NCBI GenBank assembly: GCA_009780115.1
Contig: WRAQ01000021.1
Span: forward strand, 1-51,896
Length of the DNA: 51,896 nucleotides
Reading direction: 5' to 3'
From: Lachnospiraceae bacterium
GTDB lineage: Bacteria; Bacillota; Clostridia; Lachnospirales; Lachnospiraceae
Below the pieces are notes generated by a model. It saw only the letters and a program-made list of their open reading frames with translations, did not search any database and was not told where the DNA came from. Of the stretch, positions 43,555-51,799 are shown piece by piece (positions within the stretch are counted from its first letter, which is position 1; each line of letters opens with the position of its first letter). Position numbers and translations under genes: made by a program.

Positions 43555-46500
43555 GTGAAAAATAAGGTACAAACATTTATTAACAATTTAAGCATTAAAA
43601 CAAAATTCCTGGCAATCTTAATTTTTATTATTGTGGCAGCAACGTCAGCAGTGGTTTTCGTTAGAGTAATGCAAGTGCGCGACCAGCAACACGCCCTTAT
43701 CAGTGAACGTCTGCAAGGTAATGCGAACCTTGCGGTTGGCATTTTTGATACGGTCAGAGGTTATACCTACCGGATTCTTGATATTGTAGCAACAATGCCA
43801 TATGTCCATGAAACTTTAGAAGGTGATGAACAGGCGCATGAGAACTTAAAGAGAAGGTTACTTTCGCTTTTCTTTAGTATAAATCAAGCGGAAGGCGGCG
43901 TTTTTCCCTATGCGAATATATTAGTCTTTGATGCCGATTACAAGCTTATCTTTGAGGCATACCCCGGCGGGGACAGTGTCGATTTACTAAACGAGGTATT
44001 TTCCGAAAACCTTCGGGCTGCAAGGCATGGGCATCAACATGTTTCGCCCGCTGCCAAAGATGCTGAAAGCGGGCGGATGCACTTTCTGTTTACCCAGCCG
44101 GTAATCGTAAACGGCATTTTTATGGGAATAACCGCAATCCTTAGCAATACGGAGGATTTAGGTGTTTTTCTGCGTGACCCGACCCACGACTATGATAGTT
44201 TTTTAAATATTGCCGATAGTGAGGGCACAATCTTTTTTTCAAACAGGCCGGCATATATCGGGCGGCATGTTGATGATTTGGGTGTTTTTGAGGCTTTTGG
44301 ATATATCCCGATGAATACTCTCTTTAACCACCATTCGGCGATCACCGGGATTGATAAAATTGCCTATATAACTAATGACCCCGGGCTGGGATGGACAATT
44401 GTAAGCTTTTTTGATGCCGCAGCCGTCGACAGTATTGCCGGTGTTTTATTTGTTTCCTTGTTTCCGACAATCTCCGGGATTATTTTAGCATCGATACTGA
44501 TGATGATAATTATTTCACGGTCATTGGAGCCTTTGAAAAATTTGGCATCAGCCGCCGGGCAAATTTCCGAAGGAAATTTAGATGTTAGTTTTGACGTCCG
44601 CCAAAATGATGAGATTGGGCGGGTATCCAAATCATTTCTTGATATTGTAGAGACCCTAAACGTTTTAAGTGATAATTTCAACAAAGCAAAAAATTCAATG
44701 ACTAGCGGCGATGTTGATTACCGGCTGGAAGATGTCAGGTTAGGCGGTATTTATAACGAAATGTTTAACTGTACCAACGATATCTTCAGGCATATGCAGT
44801 TGGCAACTATTCAATTAAAAGATGCACTCGCAAAGGCTGAAGATGCAACCCGCGCCAAAAGTAGTTTCCTTGCGACAATGTCTCATGAAATCCGCACGCC
44901 AATGAATGCAATCCTCGGTATCGCGCAAATCCAAATGCAAAACGAGGAATTACCAAGGGAATATGCATCCGAAATAGAGAAAATTTATACGTCAGGACAC
45001 AATCTGCTTGGCATAATTAATGATATTTTGGATATGTCGAAAATAGAAACGGGTAAAATGGAGCTTAACCCGGTTAAATATGACGTACCAAGCCTGATAA
45101 ATGATGCAGTGCAGTTAAATATTGTGCGCATTGGTTCAAAACCGCTTGAATTTATCCTCGACATTGATGAAAACTTGCCGACAAAACTTATTGGTGATGA
45201 ATTACGCTTGAAACAAATCTTAAATAATCTTCTTTCCAATGGAATCAAGTACACCGAAAAAGGGCATGTTAAGCTGTCTTTCAGTCATTCGGAAGAAAAT
45301 GGCGAAATCGCACTATATTTTTCTGTTGAGGATACAGGGCAAGGAATGAAACTTGAAGACCGGGACAATTTTTTCTCTGAATATTCCCGTTTCAATTCTG
45401 AAGCTAACCGCAGTACCGAAGGGACGGGGTTAGGCTTATCAATAACAAAAAAACTTGTCGATATGATGGACGGCACTATTTGGGTTGAGAGTGAGTACGG
45501 CAAGGGCAGCGTATTTATGGTCATGGTCAAACAAGGAATTGTCGATTGTGATGTTATGGGGGCGGGGCTGGTTAAACAGCTTAGTAAATTCGAGTTTCGC
45601 GGAAACAGACAGTATGACAATTTGCAAATCACCCGTGAACCGATGCCATATGGAAAAGTGTTAATTGTTGATGACGTGGAAACCAATTTATATGTGGCTA
45701 AAGGGTTGATGAAACCGTATCAACTTAATATTCAAACGGCAATCAGCGGATTTGCAGCGCTTGATTTAGTCAAAGAGGGAAAAATATATGATATCATTTT
45801 TATGGATCATATGATGCCGCAGATGGACGGGATAGAAGCAACACAAAAATTGCGCAAAATGGGATATGAGGGTATTATCGTAGCCCTTACTGCCAATGCT
45901 TTGGCGGGTAATGATGAAATGTTTCAGGAAAACGGCTTTGACAGTTTTATTTCCAAACCAATCGATATCCGTCAATTGAATAATGTGTTAAACAAATTTG
46001 TCCGCGACAAACAACCCAAGGAAGTAATTGAAGCGGCAAGGCAACAGCACAAAAATAAAAATGAAGAAATAAAGGTTAATCAGGGTGCCGACGATGAATT
46101 ATTGGCTATTTTTGCCCGGGATGCAAAGAAAGTAATTCCGGTTATTAGCACAGCATACGAAAATATAGAAGCAATTTCCGTTGAAGAGTTAATCTTGTTT
46201 GTTGTAAATGTCCATGCAATGAAAAGTGCGCTTGCCAATATCGGCGAGCAAGAAGCCTCAAAATTGGCTGACATATTAGAAGAGGCAGGAAAAGCGCACG
46301 ACAAAACATTAATTGCAAACGAAACACCCGTATTTATCGAAAAACTTCAAGCAATAATAACAAGGATAGATGAAAATTCAATTGATAATGATGATACAGG
46401 CACCGATTCAGACCCTGAATTGCTATTTGAAAAATTGAAGCTTATTTGCGAAGCTTGCGAAGAATATGATGACCAGGCCGCCGAGAAAACGTTAGCGGAA

Positions 46501-46623
46501 TTGAAAGAAATGGTATGGTCGAAAGAAACAAAAGAATTTCTCGGCAAAATTAATGAATGTATTCTGCATAGTGATTTTGAAGAAGCATCAAAGCAAATTA
46601 TTTCCTTAATGAAGTTATCTTAA
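43555..46623 (+). CDS. Membrane hybrid histidine kinase with external sensor domain
   Basis: A 1022-residue kinase starting at a GTG preceded by AAAGGA. One N-terminal membrane helix, a large external Cache-like sensor domain (about residues 40-285, including DPTHDYDSFLNIADSEGTIFFSN), a second helix near residue 300 and a HAMP linker (SRSLEPLKNLASAAGQISEGNLDVSF) precede HisKA (His444), HATPase (DTGQGM, GTGLGLS), REC (Asp751), Hpt (His887, VHAMKSALANIG) and the helical module (ACEEYDDQAAEKTLAELKE). From HisKA onward it is strikingly similar to the kinases at 11023 and 39790, so the three arose by duplication with exchange of sensors. Cache domains often bind amino acids or carboxylates; the ligand is unknown. 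Confidence 0.94.
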   Translation: MKNKVQTFINNLSIKTKFLAILIFIIVAATSAVVFVRVMQVRDQQHALISERLQGNANLAVGIFDTVRGYTYRILDIVATMPYVHETLEGDEQAHENLKRRLLSLFFSINQAEGGVFPYANILVFDADYKLIFEAYPGGDSVDLLNEVFSENLRAARHGHQHVSPAAKDAESGRMHFLFTQPVIVNGIFMGITAILSNTEDLGVFLRDPTHDYDSFLNIADSEGTIFFSNRPAYIGRHVDDLGVFEAFGYIPMNTLFNHHSAITGIDKIAYITNDPGLGWTIVSFFDAAAVDSIAGVLFVSLFPTISGIILASILMMIIISRSLEPLKNLASAAGQISEGNLDVSFDVRQNDEIGRVSKSFLDIVETLNVLSDNFNKAKNSMTSGDVDYRLEDVRLGGIYNEMFNCTNDIFRHMQLATIQLKDALAKAEDATRAKSSFLATMSHEIRTPMNAILGIAQIQMQNEELPREYASEIEKIYTSGHNLLGIINDILDMSKIETGKMELNPVKYDVPSLINDAVQLNIVRIGSKPLEFILDIDENLPTKLIGDELRLKQILNNLLSNGIKYTEKGHVKLSFSHSEENGEIALYFSVEDTGQGMKLEDRDNFFSEYSRFNSEANRSTEGTGLGLSITKKLVDMMDGTIWVESEYGKGSVFMVMVKQGIVDCDVMGAGLVKQLSKFEFRGNRQYDNLQITREPMPYGKVLIVDDVETNLYVAKGLMKPYQLNIQTAISGFAALDLVKEGKIYDIIFMDHMMPQMDGIEATQKLRKMGYEGIIVALTANALAGNDEMFQENGFDSFISKPIDIRQLNNVLNKFVRDKQPKEVIEAARQQHKNKNEEIKVNQGADDELLAIFARDAKKVIPVISTAYENIEAISVEELILFVVNVHAMKSALANIGEQEASKLADILEEAGKAHDKTLIANETPVFIEKLQAIITRIDENSIDNDDTGTDSDPELLFEKLKLICEACEEYDDQAAEKTLAELKEMVWSKETKEFLGKINECILHSDFEEASKQIISLMKLS

Positions 46624-46666
46624 ATGGATAAATATTGGAGAATGTTTATTACCTGACTTATGAAGA

Positions 46667-46696
46667 TTGACATTTTCATTTATTTTAAGCTATAAT
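46667..46696 (+). promoter_or_regulatory. Promoter of the rnf operon
   Basis: Perfect TTGACA (46667-46672) and perfect TATAAT (46691-46696) with an 18-base spacer, 33 bases before the rnfC start. It is the strongest vegetative promoter in the window, which fits a housekeeping energy complex. Confidence 0.85.
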
Positions 46697-46729
46697 GATT
46701 TAAGAAACAACGTTAAGGAGCCCTACCTA

Positions 46730-48025
46730 ATGAAAAAGATAAACGGCCTTCCTGTGCCGCATTTTAAAAACACGGCCGGGTATATGCCGGAACCGATTCC
46801 TACCCCTTCTGAAGTCCGGCTTCCTATGAAAATGCACAGCGGAAAACCGGCAAACCCGGTCGTCAAAGTTGGTGATGAAGTCAAAATCGGACAATTGATT
46901 GCGGAAGCAGTTGGAGCTGTTTCTTCGCCGGTTCATGCCAGCATCTCGGGCAAAATTAAAGCGATCGATACTAACGATATCATAACCGGACAAAAAAGTA
47001 TGTCAATTGTTATTGCTTCTGATGATATACAGACGGTTTATGATGGTATTACCCCGCCAACCGTTACGAATACGGAAGAATTTATTACCGCGGTTGGAGA
47101 TAGTGGTGTAGTCGGGCTGGGAGGTGCCGGTTATCCGACTGCGCCGAAGCTTACCTTGAAAGAGGGGACGAACCTTGACTATATCTTGATAAATGGCGCT
47201 GAATGCGAACCTTATATTACTTCTGATACCAGGACGATGGTTGACCAGACTGAATACGTCTTCCAAGGCGCGCAAATGCTTAAGGAATATTTAGGGCCAA
47301 AAGATATTATTATTGGCATTGAAAATAACAAACCCGAAGCAATCAAGAAATTGCGGGCGTTATGTCAGGGTATCGCCGGGATATCTGTCCACGAGTTACC
47401 TTCGCTTTATCCGCAAGGAGAGCGGAAAGTCCTTGTTTACAATATTACCGGGCGGATTGTTCCGGAGGGCGCACGTTTAACCGATGTCGGCTGTATAGTT
47501 GTGAATTGCACCACGGTAGCAGTTTTTGCCGAATACATAAAAACAGGAAAACCTTTAATTTCAAGATGTGTCACCGTTGACGGTTCAGCAGTTAAAAGTC
47601 CCAAAAACGTCATAGCCCCGATTGGTACGCCTTTTCGTGAATTATTTGATTTCTGCGGCGGGTTAAAAGATAATGTGAAAAAAATTATCCATGGCGGCCC
47701 GATGATGGGTAAAGCAGTCCCTAATGCCGATGTCCCTGTGGAAAAAATTACCAACGCAATTCTTGCCCTTTCGGAAAAAGATGCAATTCCTCCCCGGGTA
47801 TCCCCCTGTATTAAATGCGGGCGTTGTATCGCAAAATGTCCGGTTAATCTGATGCCCTCTTATATTGAGGAAGCTTATGAACTTAAAAAACTCGACCTGC
47901 TTAAAGAATATAAAGTAAATATGTGCCTTGAATGCGCTTGTTGTTCATATTTGTGCCCGGCGAAAAGGCCGTTGGCGCAGGTGATGACTTTGGCGAAAAA
48001 GATGTTATGGGAGGCGAAAAAATGA
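46730..48025 (+). CDS. rnfC: Rnf complex subunit C (NADH-binding electron transfer subunit)
   Basis: RnfC takes part in electron exchange with NAD in the membrane complex that couples ferredoxin oxidation to ion transport. The 431-residue protein has the N-terminal HFKNTAGYMPEPIP and the nucleotide-binding GLGGAGYPTAPKL region, followed by the ligand-binding EPYITSDTR segment. Two [4Fe-4S] sites lie at the end: CIKCGRCIAKCP and CLECACCSYLCP. The ATG at 46730 follows AAGGAG; the TTG that would extend the frame to 46667 belongs to the promoter. It heads rnfCDGEAB, and its stop overlaps the rnfD start by 4 bases. Confidence 0.97.
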   Translation: MKKINGLPVPHFKNTAGYMPEPIPTPSEVRLPMKMHSGKPANPVVKVGDEVKIGQLIAEAVGAVSSPVHASISGKIKAIDTNDIITGQKSMSIVIASDDIQTVYDGITPPTVTNTEEFITAVGDSGVVGLGGAGYPTAPKLTLKEGTNLDYILINGAECEPYITSDTRTMVDQTEYVFQGAQMLKEYLGPKDIIIGIENNKPEAIKKLRALCQGIAGISVHELPSLYPQGERKVLVYNITGRIVPEGARLTDVGCIVVNCTTVAVFAEYIKTGKPLISRCVTVDGSAVKSPKNVIAPIGTPFRELFDFCGGLKDNVKKIIHGGPMMGKAVPNADVPVEKITNAILALSEKDAIPPRVSPCIKCGRCIAKCPVNLMPSYIEEAYELKKLDLLKEYKVNMCLECACCSYLCPAKRPLAQVMTLAKKMLWEAKK

Positions 48026-48942
48026 ATAATATGACGGTATCATTTTCACCTCACATCCGTGACAAAATCACAACAAACCGGATTATGATTGATGTTTTAA
48101 TCGCCCTTTTCCCCGCCTTTATTGCTTCGGTTTGGATATTCGGCCCCCGCGCTGCCCTTATAACTTGTGTTTGCGTAATCTCCTGCGTTGTTTTTGAATG
48201 GGTTTACCAGAAATTACTTAAAAAACCGGTTACAGTTAATGATTATTCTGCCTGTGTCACCGGTGTGCTTCTTGCTTACAACCTGCCGGTGGGAATCCCG
48301 ATATGGCAAGCTATCTTTGGCTGTGCAATTGCAATAGTTCTTGTTAAGCAGTTGTTCGGCGGTATTGGCAAAAACTTTGCTAATCCTGCTTTGACGGCGC
48401 GCGTAGTGATGTTCCTTGCTTTCTCCACGACGATGACGACTTGGGTGCAGTTGCCGGATGCGGTTTCCGCGGCGACCCCGTTGATGCTGATGGCGCGTGG
48501 TGAACTTGAATCCCTGCCCCCGCTTTGGAATATGATTGTCGGGACCAGGGGCGGCTGTCTTGGCGAGACGAGTTCGATAGCCCTTCTTATCGGCGGCCTT
48601 TATTTGCTTATCCGCCGCGTGATTACCTGGCACGCCCCGGTTACGTTTATTGCGACAACCTTTATCCTTTCGGCGATATTCGGCACTGCGCCAATGTATC
48701 ATCTCTTTGGCGGCGGCCTTATCCTTGGCGCATTTTTTATGGCAACTGATTACCCGACCACACCTCAGACAAATAAAGGCCGGATTATTTTTGGTATCGG
48801 TTGCGGTATCTTTACCGTGATTATCCGGCTTTACGGCAATTACCCCGAAGGTGTGTCTTTTGCTATTTTATTTATGAACATGCTTGTCCCTTATATTAAT
48901 AAATTTACTTTAACCAAACCGCTGGGAGGGCTAAAGAAGTGA
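48022..48942 (+). CDS. rnfD: Rnf complex subunit D (FMN-bearing membrane subunit)
   Basis: A 306-residue membrane protein with eight or more helices. It carries a covalent FMN attached by ApbE; the likely acceptor is Thr152 in VSAATPLML, matching the Ser-x-Ala-Thr consensus. NYPEGVSFAILFMNM near the C-terminus is typical. The start ATG overlaps the rnfC stop as ATGA, so translation is coupled; the longer in-frame start would overlap rnfC by about 90 bases and is rejected. The gene ends in a GTGA overlap with rnfG. Confidence 0.96.
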   Translation: MNNMTVSFSPHIRDKITTNRIMIDVLIALFPAFIASVWIFGPRAALITCVCVISCVVFEWVYQKLLKKPVTVNDYSACVTGVLLAYNLPVGIPIWQAIFGCAIAIVLVKQLFGGIGKNFANPALTARVVMFLAFSTTMTTWVQLPDAVSAATPLMLMARGELESLPPLWNMIVGTRGGCLGETSSIALLIGGLYLLIRRVITWHAPVTFIATTFILSAIFGTAPMYHLFGGGLILGAFFMATDYPTTPQTNKGRIIFGIGCGIFTVIIRLYGNYPEGVSFAILFMNMLVPYINKFTLTKPLGGLKK

Positions 48943-49445
48943 AAAAAGATTTTGTAATGCCCGTAATAGTGCTTGCTATTATCAGCCTGATTATGTCCGG
49001 TGCGTTGGCCTTTGTAAATAAGGTCACTTATCCTATTATCGCCGAAGCGGCAATTGAACGGGCCGAGTATGCAATGCGGGAAATCATTCCGCAGGCCGAT
49101 AGTTTCGTACCTTTAGAAACAGACGGCTTTCCCTATTCGGTTAAAGAAGCTTATGCTACAACAAATGAGAGCGGCTTTATTTTTATCGTTACCACCCATG
49201 GATATGGGGGTGATATGACCATTATCTGCGGTATCGACCCATCGGGGATAATTATTAAATCCCTGACACTTGCCCATACCGAAACAAAGGGGATATCTGA
49301 CCCGGTATTTAACATGCAGCCCGAATATATCGGAAAAGATGTAAATCTTTCAGGTATTGATGCAATATCCGGCGCGACGATTACCTCAAACGCATACAAA
49401 AACGCTATTTTAGATGCTTTTTCAGCTTTTGAAATAATAAAATGA
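48939..49445 (+). CDS. rnfG: Rnf complex subunit G (FMN-binding subunit)
   Basis: A 168-residue protein with one N-terminal membrane anchor and an external FMN-binding domain. The flavin is linked to Thr147 in ISGATITSNAY, a textbook SGAT site for ApbE. YGGDMTIICGIDPSGII and LAHTETKGISDPVF are conserved. It is on the short side of the family (about 190-210 residues) without obvious loss of the site. It starts with GTG overlapping the rnfD stop. A REP-like hairpin element begins exactly at its stop codon. Confidence 0.95.
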   Translation: MKKDFVMPVIVLAIISLIMSGALAFVNKVTYPIIAEAAIERAEYAMREIIPQADSFVPLETDGFPYSVKEAYATTNESGFIFIVTTHGYGGDMTIICGIDPSGIIIKSLTLAHTETKGISDPVFNMQPEYIGKDVNLSGIDAISGATITSNAYKNAILDAFSAFEIIK

Positions 49446-49480
49446 TGCCCGCGACATCATTTCTAAGAGAATTGCTCACC
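49443..49480 (+). repeat. REP-like hairpin element between rnfG and rnfE
   Basis: Beginning at the rnfG stop, AATGATG and CATCATT form a perfect 7-base stem around CCCGCGA, followed by TCTAAGAGAATTGC and a smaller stem (GAATTG...CAATTGC). It matches the aspS-side copy (7787-7711, minus) in 32 of 36 aligned bases, and stem changes keep the pairing. It lies inside an operon, so it may mark a processing or mRNA-stability site rather than an end of transcription. Confidence 0.7.
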
Positions 49481-49508
49481 CAATTGCTTTTTGTGATATG
49501 GAGGATAG

Positions 49509-50165
49509 ATGAATAATACTAAAATATTGATTAACGGAATCATCAAGGAAAACCCGGTCTTAATTCTTCTTCTTGGTTTGTGTCCGGCTCTTGCAGTCTC
49601 AACCCAGGCGGAGAATGCCATCGGAATGGGTGCGGCAACCACTTTTGTTCTAGTCTGCTCAAATATTACTATCTCACTTTTACGCAAAGTTATTCCGGAT
49701 AAAGTGCGGATACCTTGTTATATCGTCTTGGTTGCCGGATTTGTTACCCTTGTGCAAATCGTGGTTGAGGCTTACGCTTATACCCTATATCAAGCCCTTG
49801 GCATTTTCCTGCCGCTGATTACCGTAAACTGTATTGTTTTTGGCCGTGCGGAAATATTTGCCAGCAAAAATAGAGTTTTCAGCTCCTTTATTGATGCTAT
49901 TGGAATGGGGGCGGGTTTTACCCTTGCTCTGCTTATCATCGCTTCAATAAGAGAAATATTTGGCAGCGGTACATGGTTTGGGATGGAGATTCCGATACTG
50001 ATTGACAATAATATCCCCATTTTTACCTTAGCGCCGGGCGGTTTTGTGGTCTTCGGGTTATTAGTTGCCGCGGTAAACAAATTTTCAAAAACAAAAGCAA
50101 GAAAAGATTTTGGTTGTAAGGGCTGCCCCCAGGCGGCTGTTTGTGGTAAAGGAGATATAAAATAA
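49509..50165 (+). CDS. rnfE: Rnf complex subunit E
   Basis: A 218-residue membrane protein with six helices that pairs with RnfA; the two bind a [2Fe-2S] cluster within the membrane. NPVLILLLGLCPALAVS and the second conserved LITVNCIVFGRAE carry the cluster cysteines. The C-terminal cytoplasmic end CKGCPQAAVCGKG holds three further cysteines, a CxxC-type array sometimes seen in Clostridia. The ribosome site is GGAGG before the ATG. The stop TAA overlaps the rnfA ATG by one base. Confidence 0.95.
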   Translation: MNNTKILINGIIKENPVLILLLGLCPALAVSTQAENAIGMGAATTFVLVCSNITISLLRKVIPDKVRIPCYIVLVAGFVTLVQIVVEAYAYTLYQALGIFLPLITVNCIVFGRAEIFASKNRVFSSFIDAIGMGAGFTLALLIIASIREIFGSGTWFGMEIPILIDNNIPIFTLAPGGFVVFGLLVAAVNKFSKTKARKDFGCKGCPQAAVCGKGDIK

Positions 50166-50761
50166 TGTCATTCGAAGGCTTAATTATTATTATGGTCAGT
50201 GCCGCGATAGTAAACAACTTGGTCCTAATTCAATTCTTGGGTATCTGCCCGTTCCTTGGGGTATCCAAAGATATGAAAAGTGCAACCGGGATGGGGCTTG
50301 CGGTTTTATTTGTTATGTTTTTTGCAACTTTAGTTACATGGCCGATTCAAATGTTTCTGCTTGAACCAAATGGCTTAGGTTATTTGCAAACGATTGTCTT
50401 TGTTTTAATTATTGCCGCTCTGGTTCAGTTTATTGAAATTGTGCTGAAAAGGTATATTCCGGCCCTCCATGTTTCATTAGGTGTTTATCTTCCGCTTATG
50501 ACGACCAACTGCGCACTTTTTGCTGTCACCCTGATGAATGTCCAAAAAGGATATTCTTTAATCGAATCAGTGGTAAATTCCGTCGGTGCCGGGCTCGGAT
50601 TTTTACTAGCAATGACCCTTTTTTCCGCAATCCGCAAACATATCGAAAATTCAGACCCGCCGGAATGCTTTAAAGGCGCGCCGCTTACTTTAATCGCGGC
50701 GGCAATCCTCTCGATTTCGTTTTTCGGGTTCAGCGGCGTTATTGAGAATTTATTTGGATAG
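50165..50761 (+). CDS. rnfA: Rnf complex subunit A
   Basis: A 198-residue six-helix membrane protein homologous to RnfE, with NNLVLIQFLGICPFLGVSK at the start and LPLMTTNCALFAVTLMN in the middle providing its cysteines for the shared [2Fe-2S] site. It is complete and normal in length. The ATG is coupled to the rnfE stop and preceded by AAAGGAG. Its stop codon forms part of an 8-base sequence repeated at 50874, on the other side of a 107-base insertion-like segment. Confidence 0.96.
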   Translation: MSFEGLIIIMVSAAIVNNLVLIQFLGICPFLGVSKDMKSATGMGLAVLFVMFFATLVTWPIQMFLLEPNGLGYLQTIVFVLIIAALVQFIEIVLKRYIPALHVSLGVYLPLMTTNCALFAVTLMNVQKGYSLIESVVNSVGAGLGFLLAMTLFSAIRKHIENSDPPECFKGAPLTLIAAAILSISFFGFSGVIENLFG

Positions 50762-50881
50762 AGATTTGTTATATTCACGGCGAAATAAAACCTATTGGAG
50801 CCGATTAGGCCGTAGCGGCGAAGAGAGTTTATTGTCTGGCTTACAGAGTAGAATAATAGTTGTGAATAGTAACTAGAGATT
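50759..50881. mobile_element. Possible MITE between rnfA and rnfB (107 bp, 8-bp flanking repeat)
   Basis: TAGAGATT occurs at 50759-50766 and 50874-50881. Just inside, GTTATATTCAC (50768-50778) matches the reverse complement of GTGAATAGTAAC (50862-50873) with one extra base. This is the layout of a small non-coding element with terminal inverted repeats and a target duplication. The inside holds a short GCCGTAGCGGC stem and no gene. Elsewhere the rnf genes are tightly packed, so the gap stands out. No second copy is in the window. Confidence 0.45.
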
Positions 50882-50897
50882 ATCAACAGGAGACCAT

Positions 50898-51689
50898 ATG
50901 GACACAATTTTTATCGCAATTTTTTCCGTAACAAGTATCGGTATTGCCTGTGCCGTATTGCTTTGTATCGCCTCAAAAGTCATGTATGTGAAAGTAGACG
51001 AAAGGGTTGCGGCAATACAAGGCTGTCTGCCCGGCTCTAACTGCGGTGCTTGCGGATATCCCGGCTGTAACGGTTATGCTGAAGCACTGATAACTGATTT
51101 GGAAGTAAAGACAAATCTCTGTACCCCGGGCGGGTCAATGGTGGTAGAAGAATTAAGTAAAATAATGGGCGTTGAAGGCGGCATAATATCGAAAAAACTG
51201 GCAGTTATTCATTGTTTAGGTGATTGTGAAGTACAACAAATGAAGATGGATTATACCGGTATCAAAACTTGTTATGCTGCCACCGAAGTTTTCGGCGGAC
51301 AAGGCGCATGTACTTATGGCTGTTTGGGATATGGTGACTGCAAAATTGCTTGCCCAAGTGATGCTATCTGCATTGAAAATAACCTTGCAAAAATCAATTC
51401 AAACTGTACCGGTTGCGGCCTTTGTGTCAAAGCCTGCCCCAACAAAATCATCACTATTGAAGAAAATTTTAATGCCCCGGTTGTAATGTGCCAAAACCAT
51501 GAAAAAGGCGGAGCCGTAAGAAAAAAATGCTCCAAAGGCTGCATCGCCTGTACCAAATGTGTGCGCGAATGCCCGGTCACTGCAATTACTATGGAAGATA
51601 GCCTTGCGGTAATCGACCCGGAAAAATGCAATAATTGCGGGCATTGTATTGAAATTTGTATGACGAAGTGTATAAAAGCGGTGGTATAA
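50898..51689 (+). CDS. rnfB: Rnf complex subunit B (ferredoxin-type, ferredoxin-oxidising)
   Basis: A 263-residue subunit with an N-terminal membrane helix, then the 4Fe-4S domain CLPGSNCGACGYPGCNGYAEAL, typical of RnfB, and several more cysteine motifs: CTYGCLGYGDCKIACP, CTGCGLCVKACP, CIACTKCVRECP and CNNCGHCIEICMTKC, enough for several clusters. It takes electrons from reduced ferredoxin. Its end is as in other Clostridia; the operon order CDGEAB is the common clostridial form. AGGAG precedes the ATG. It is separated from rnfA by the insertion-like segment. Confidence 0.96.
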   Translation: MDTIFIAIFSVTSIGIACAVLLCIASKVMYVKVDERVAAIQGCLPGSNCGACGYPGCNGYAEALITDLEVKTNLCTPGGSMVVEELSKIMGVEGGIISKKLAVIHCLGDCEVQQMKMDYTGIKTCYAATEVFGGQGACTYGCLGYGDCKIACPSDAICIENNLAKINSNCTGCGLCVKACPNKIITIEENFNAPVVMCQNHEKGGAVRKKCSKGCIACTKCVRECPVTAITMEDSLAVIDPEKCNNCGHCIEICMTKCIKAVV

Positions 51690-51744
51690 TAGAGTAGTCC
51701 ATGCAAATAAAAAGATTATTCGAAATAATATACTTGTTTAACTT

Positions 51745-51765
51745 CTTATCTCATGCTACGATAAG
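51745..51765 (+). terminator. Weak hairpin after rnfB
   Basis: CTTATC (51745-51750) pairs with GATAAG (51760-51765) across 9 bases, then TTATCTTTAAAAAAA. The stem is short and the T-run poor, so this is only a candidate end for the rnf transcript. Confidence 0.3.
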
Positions 51766-51799
51766 TTATCTTTAAAAAAATTCTAAAGGGGATCTACCA

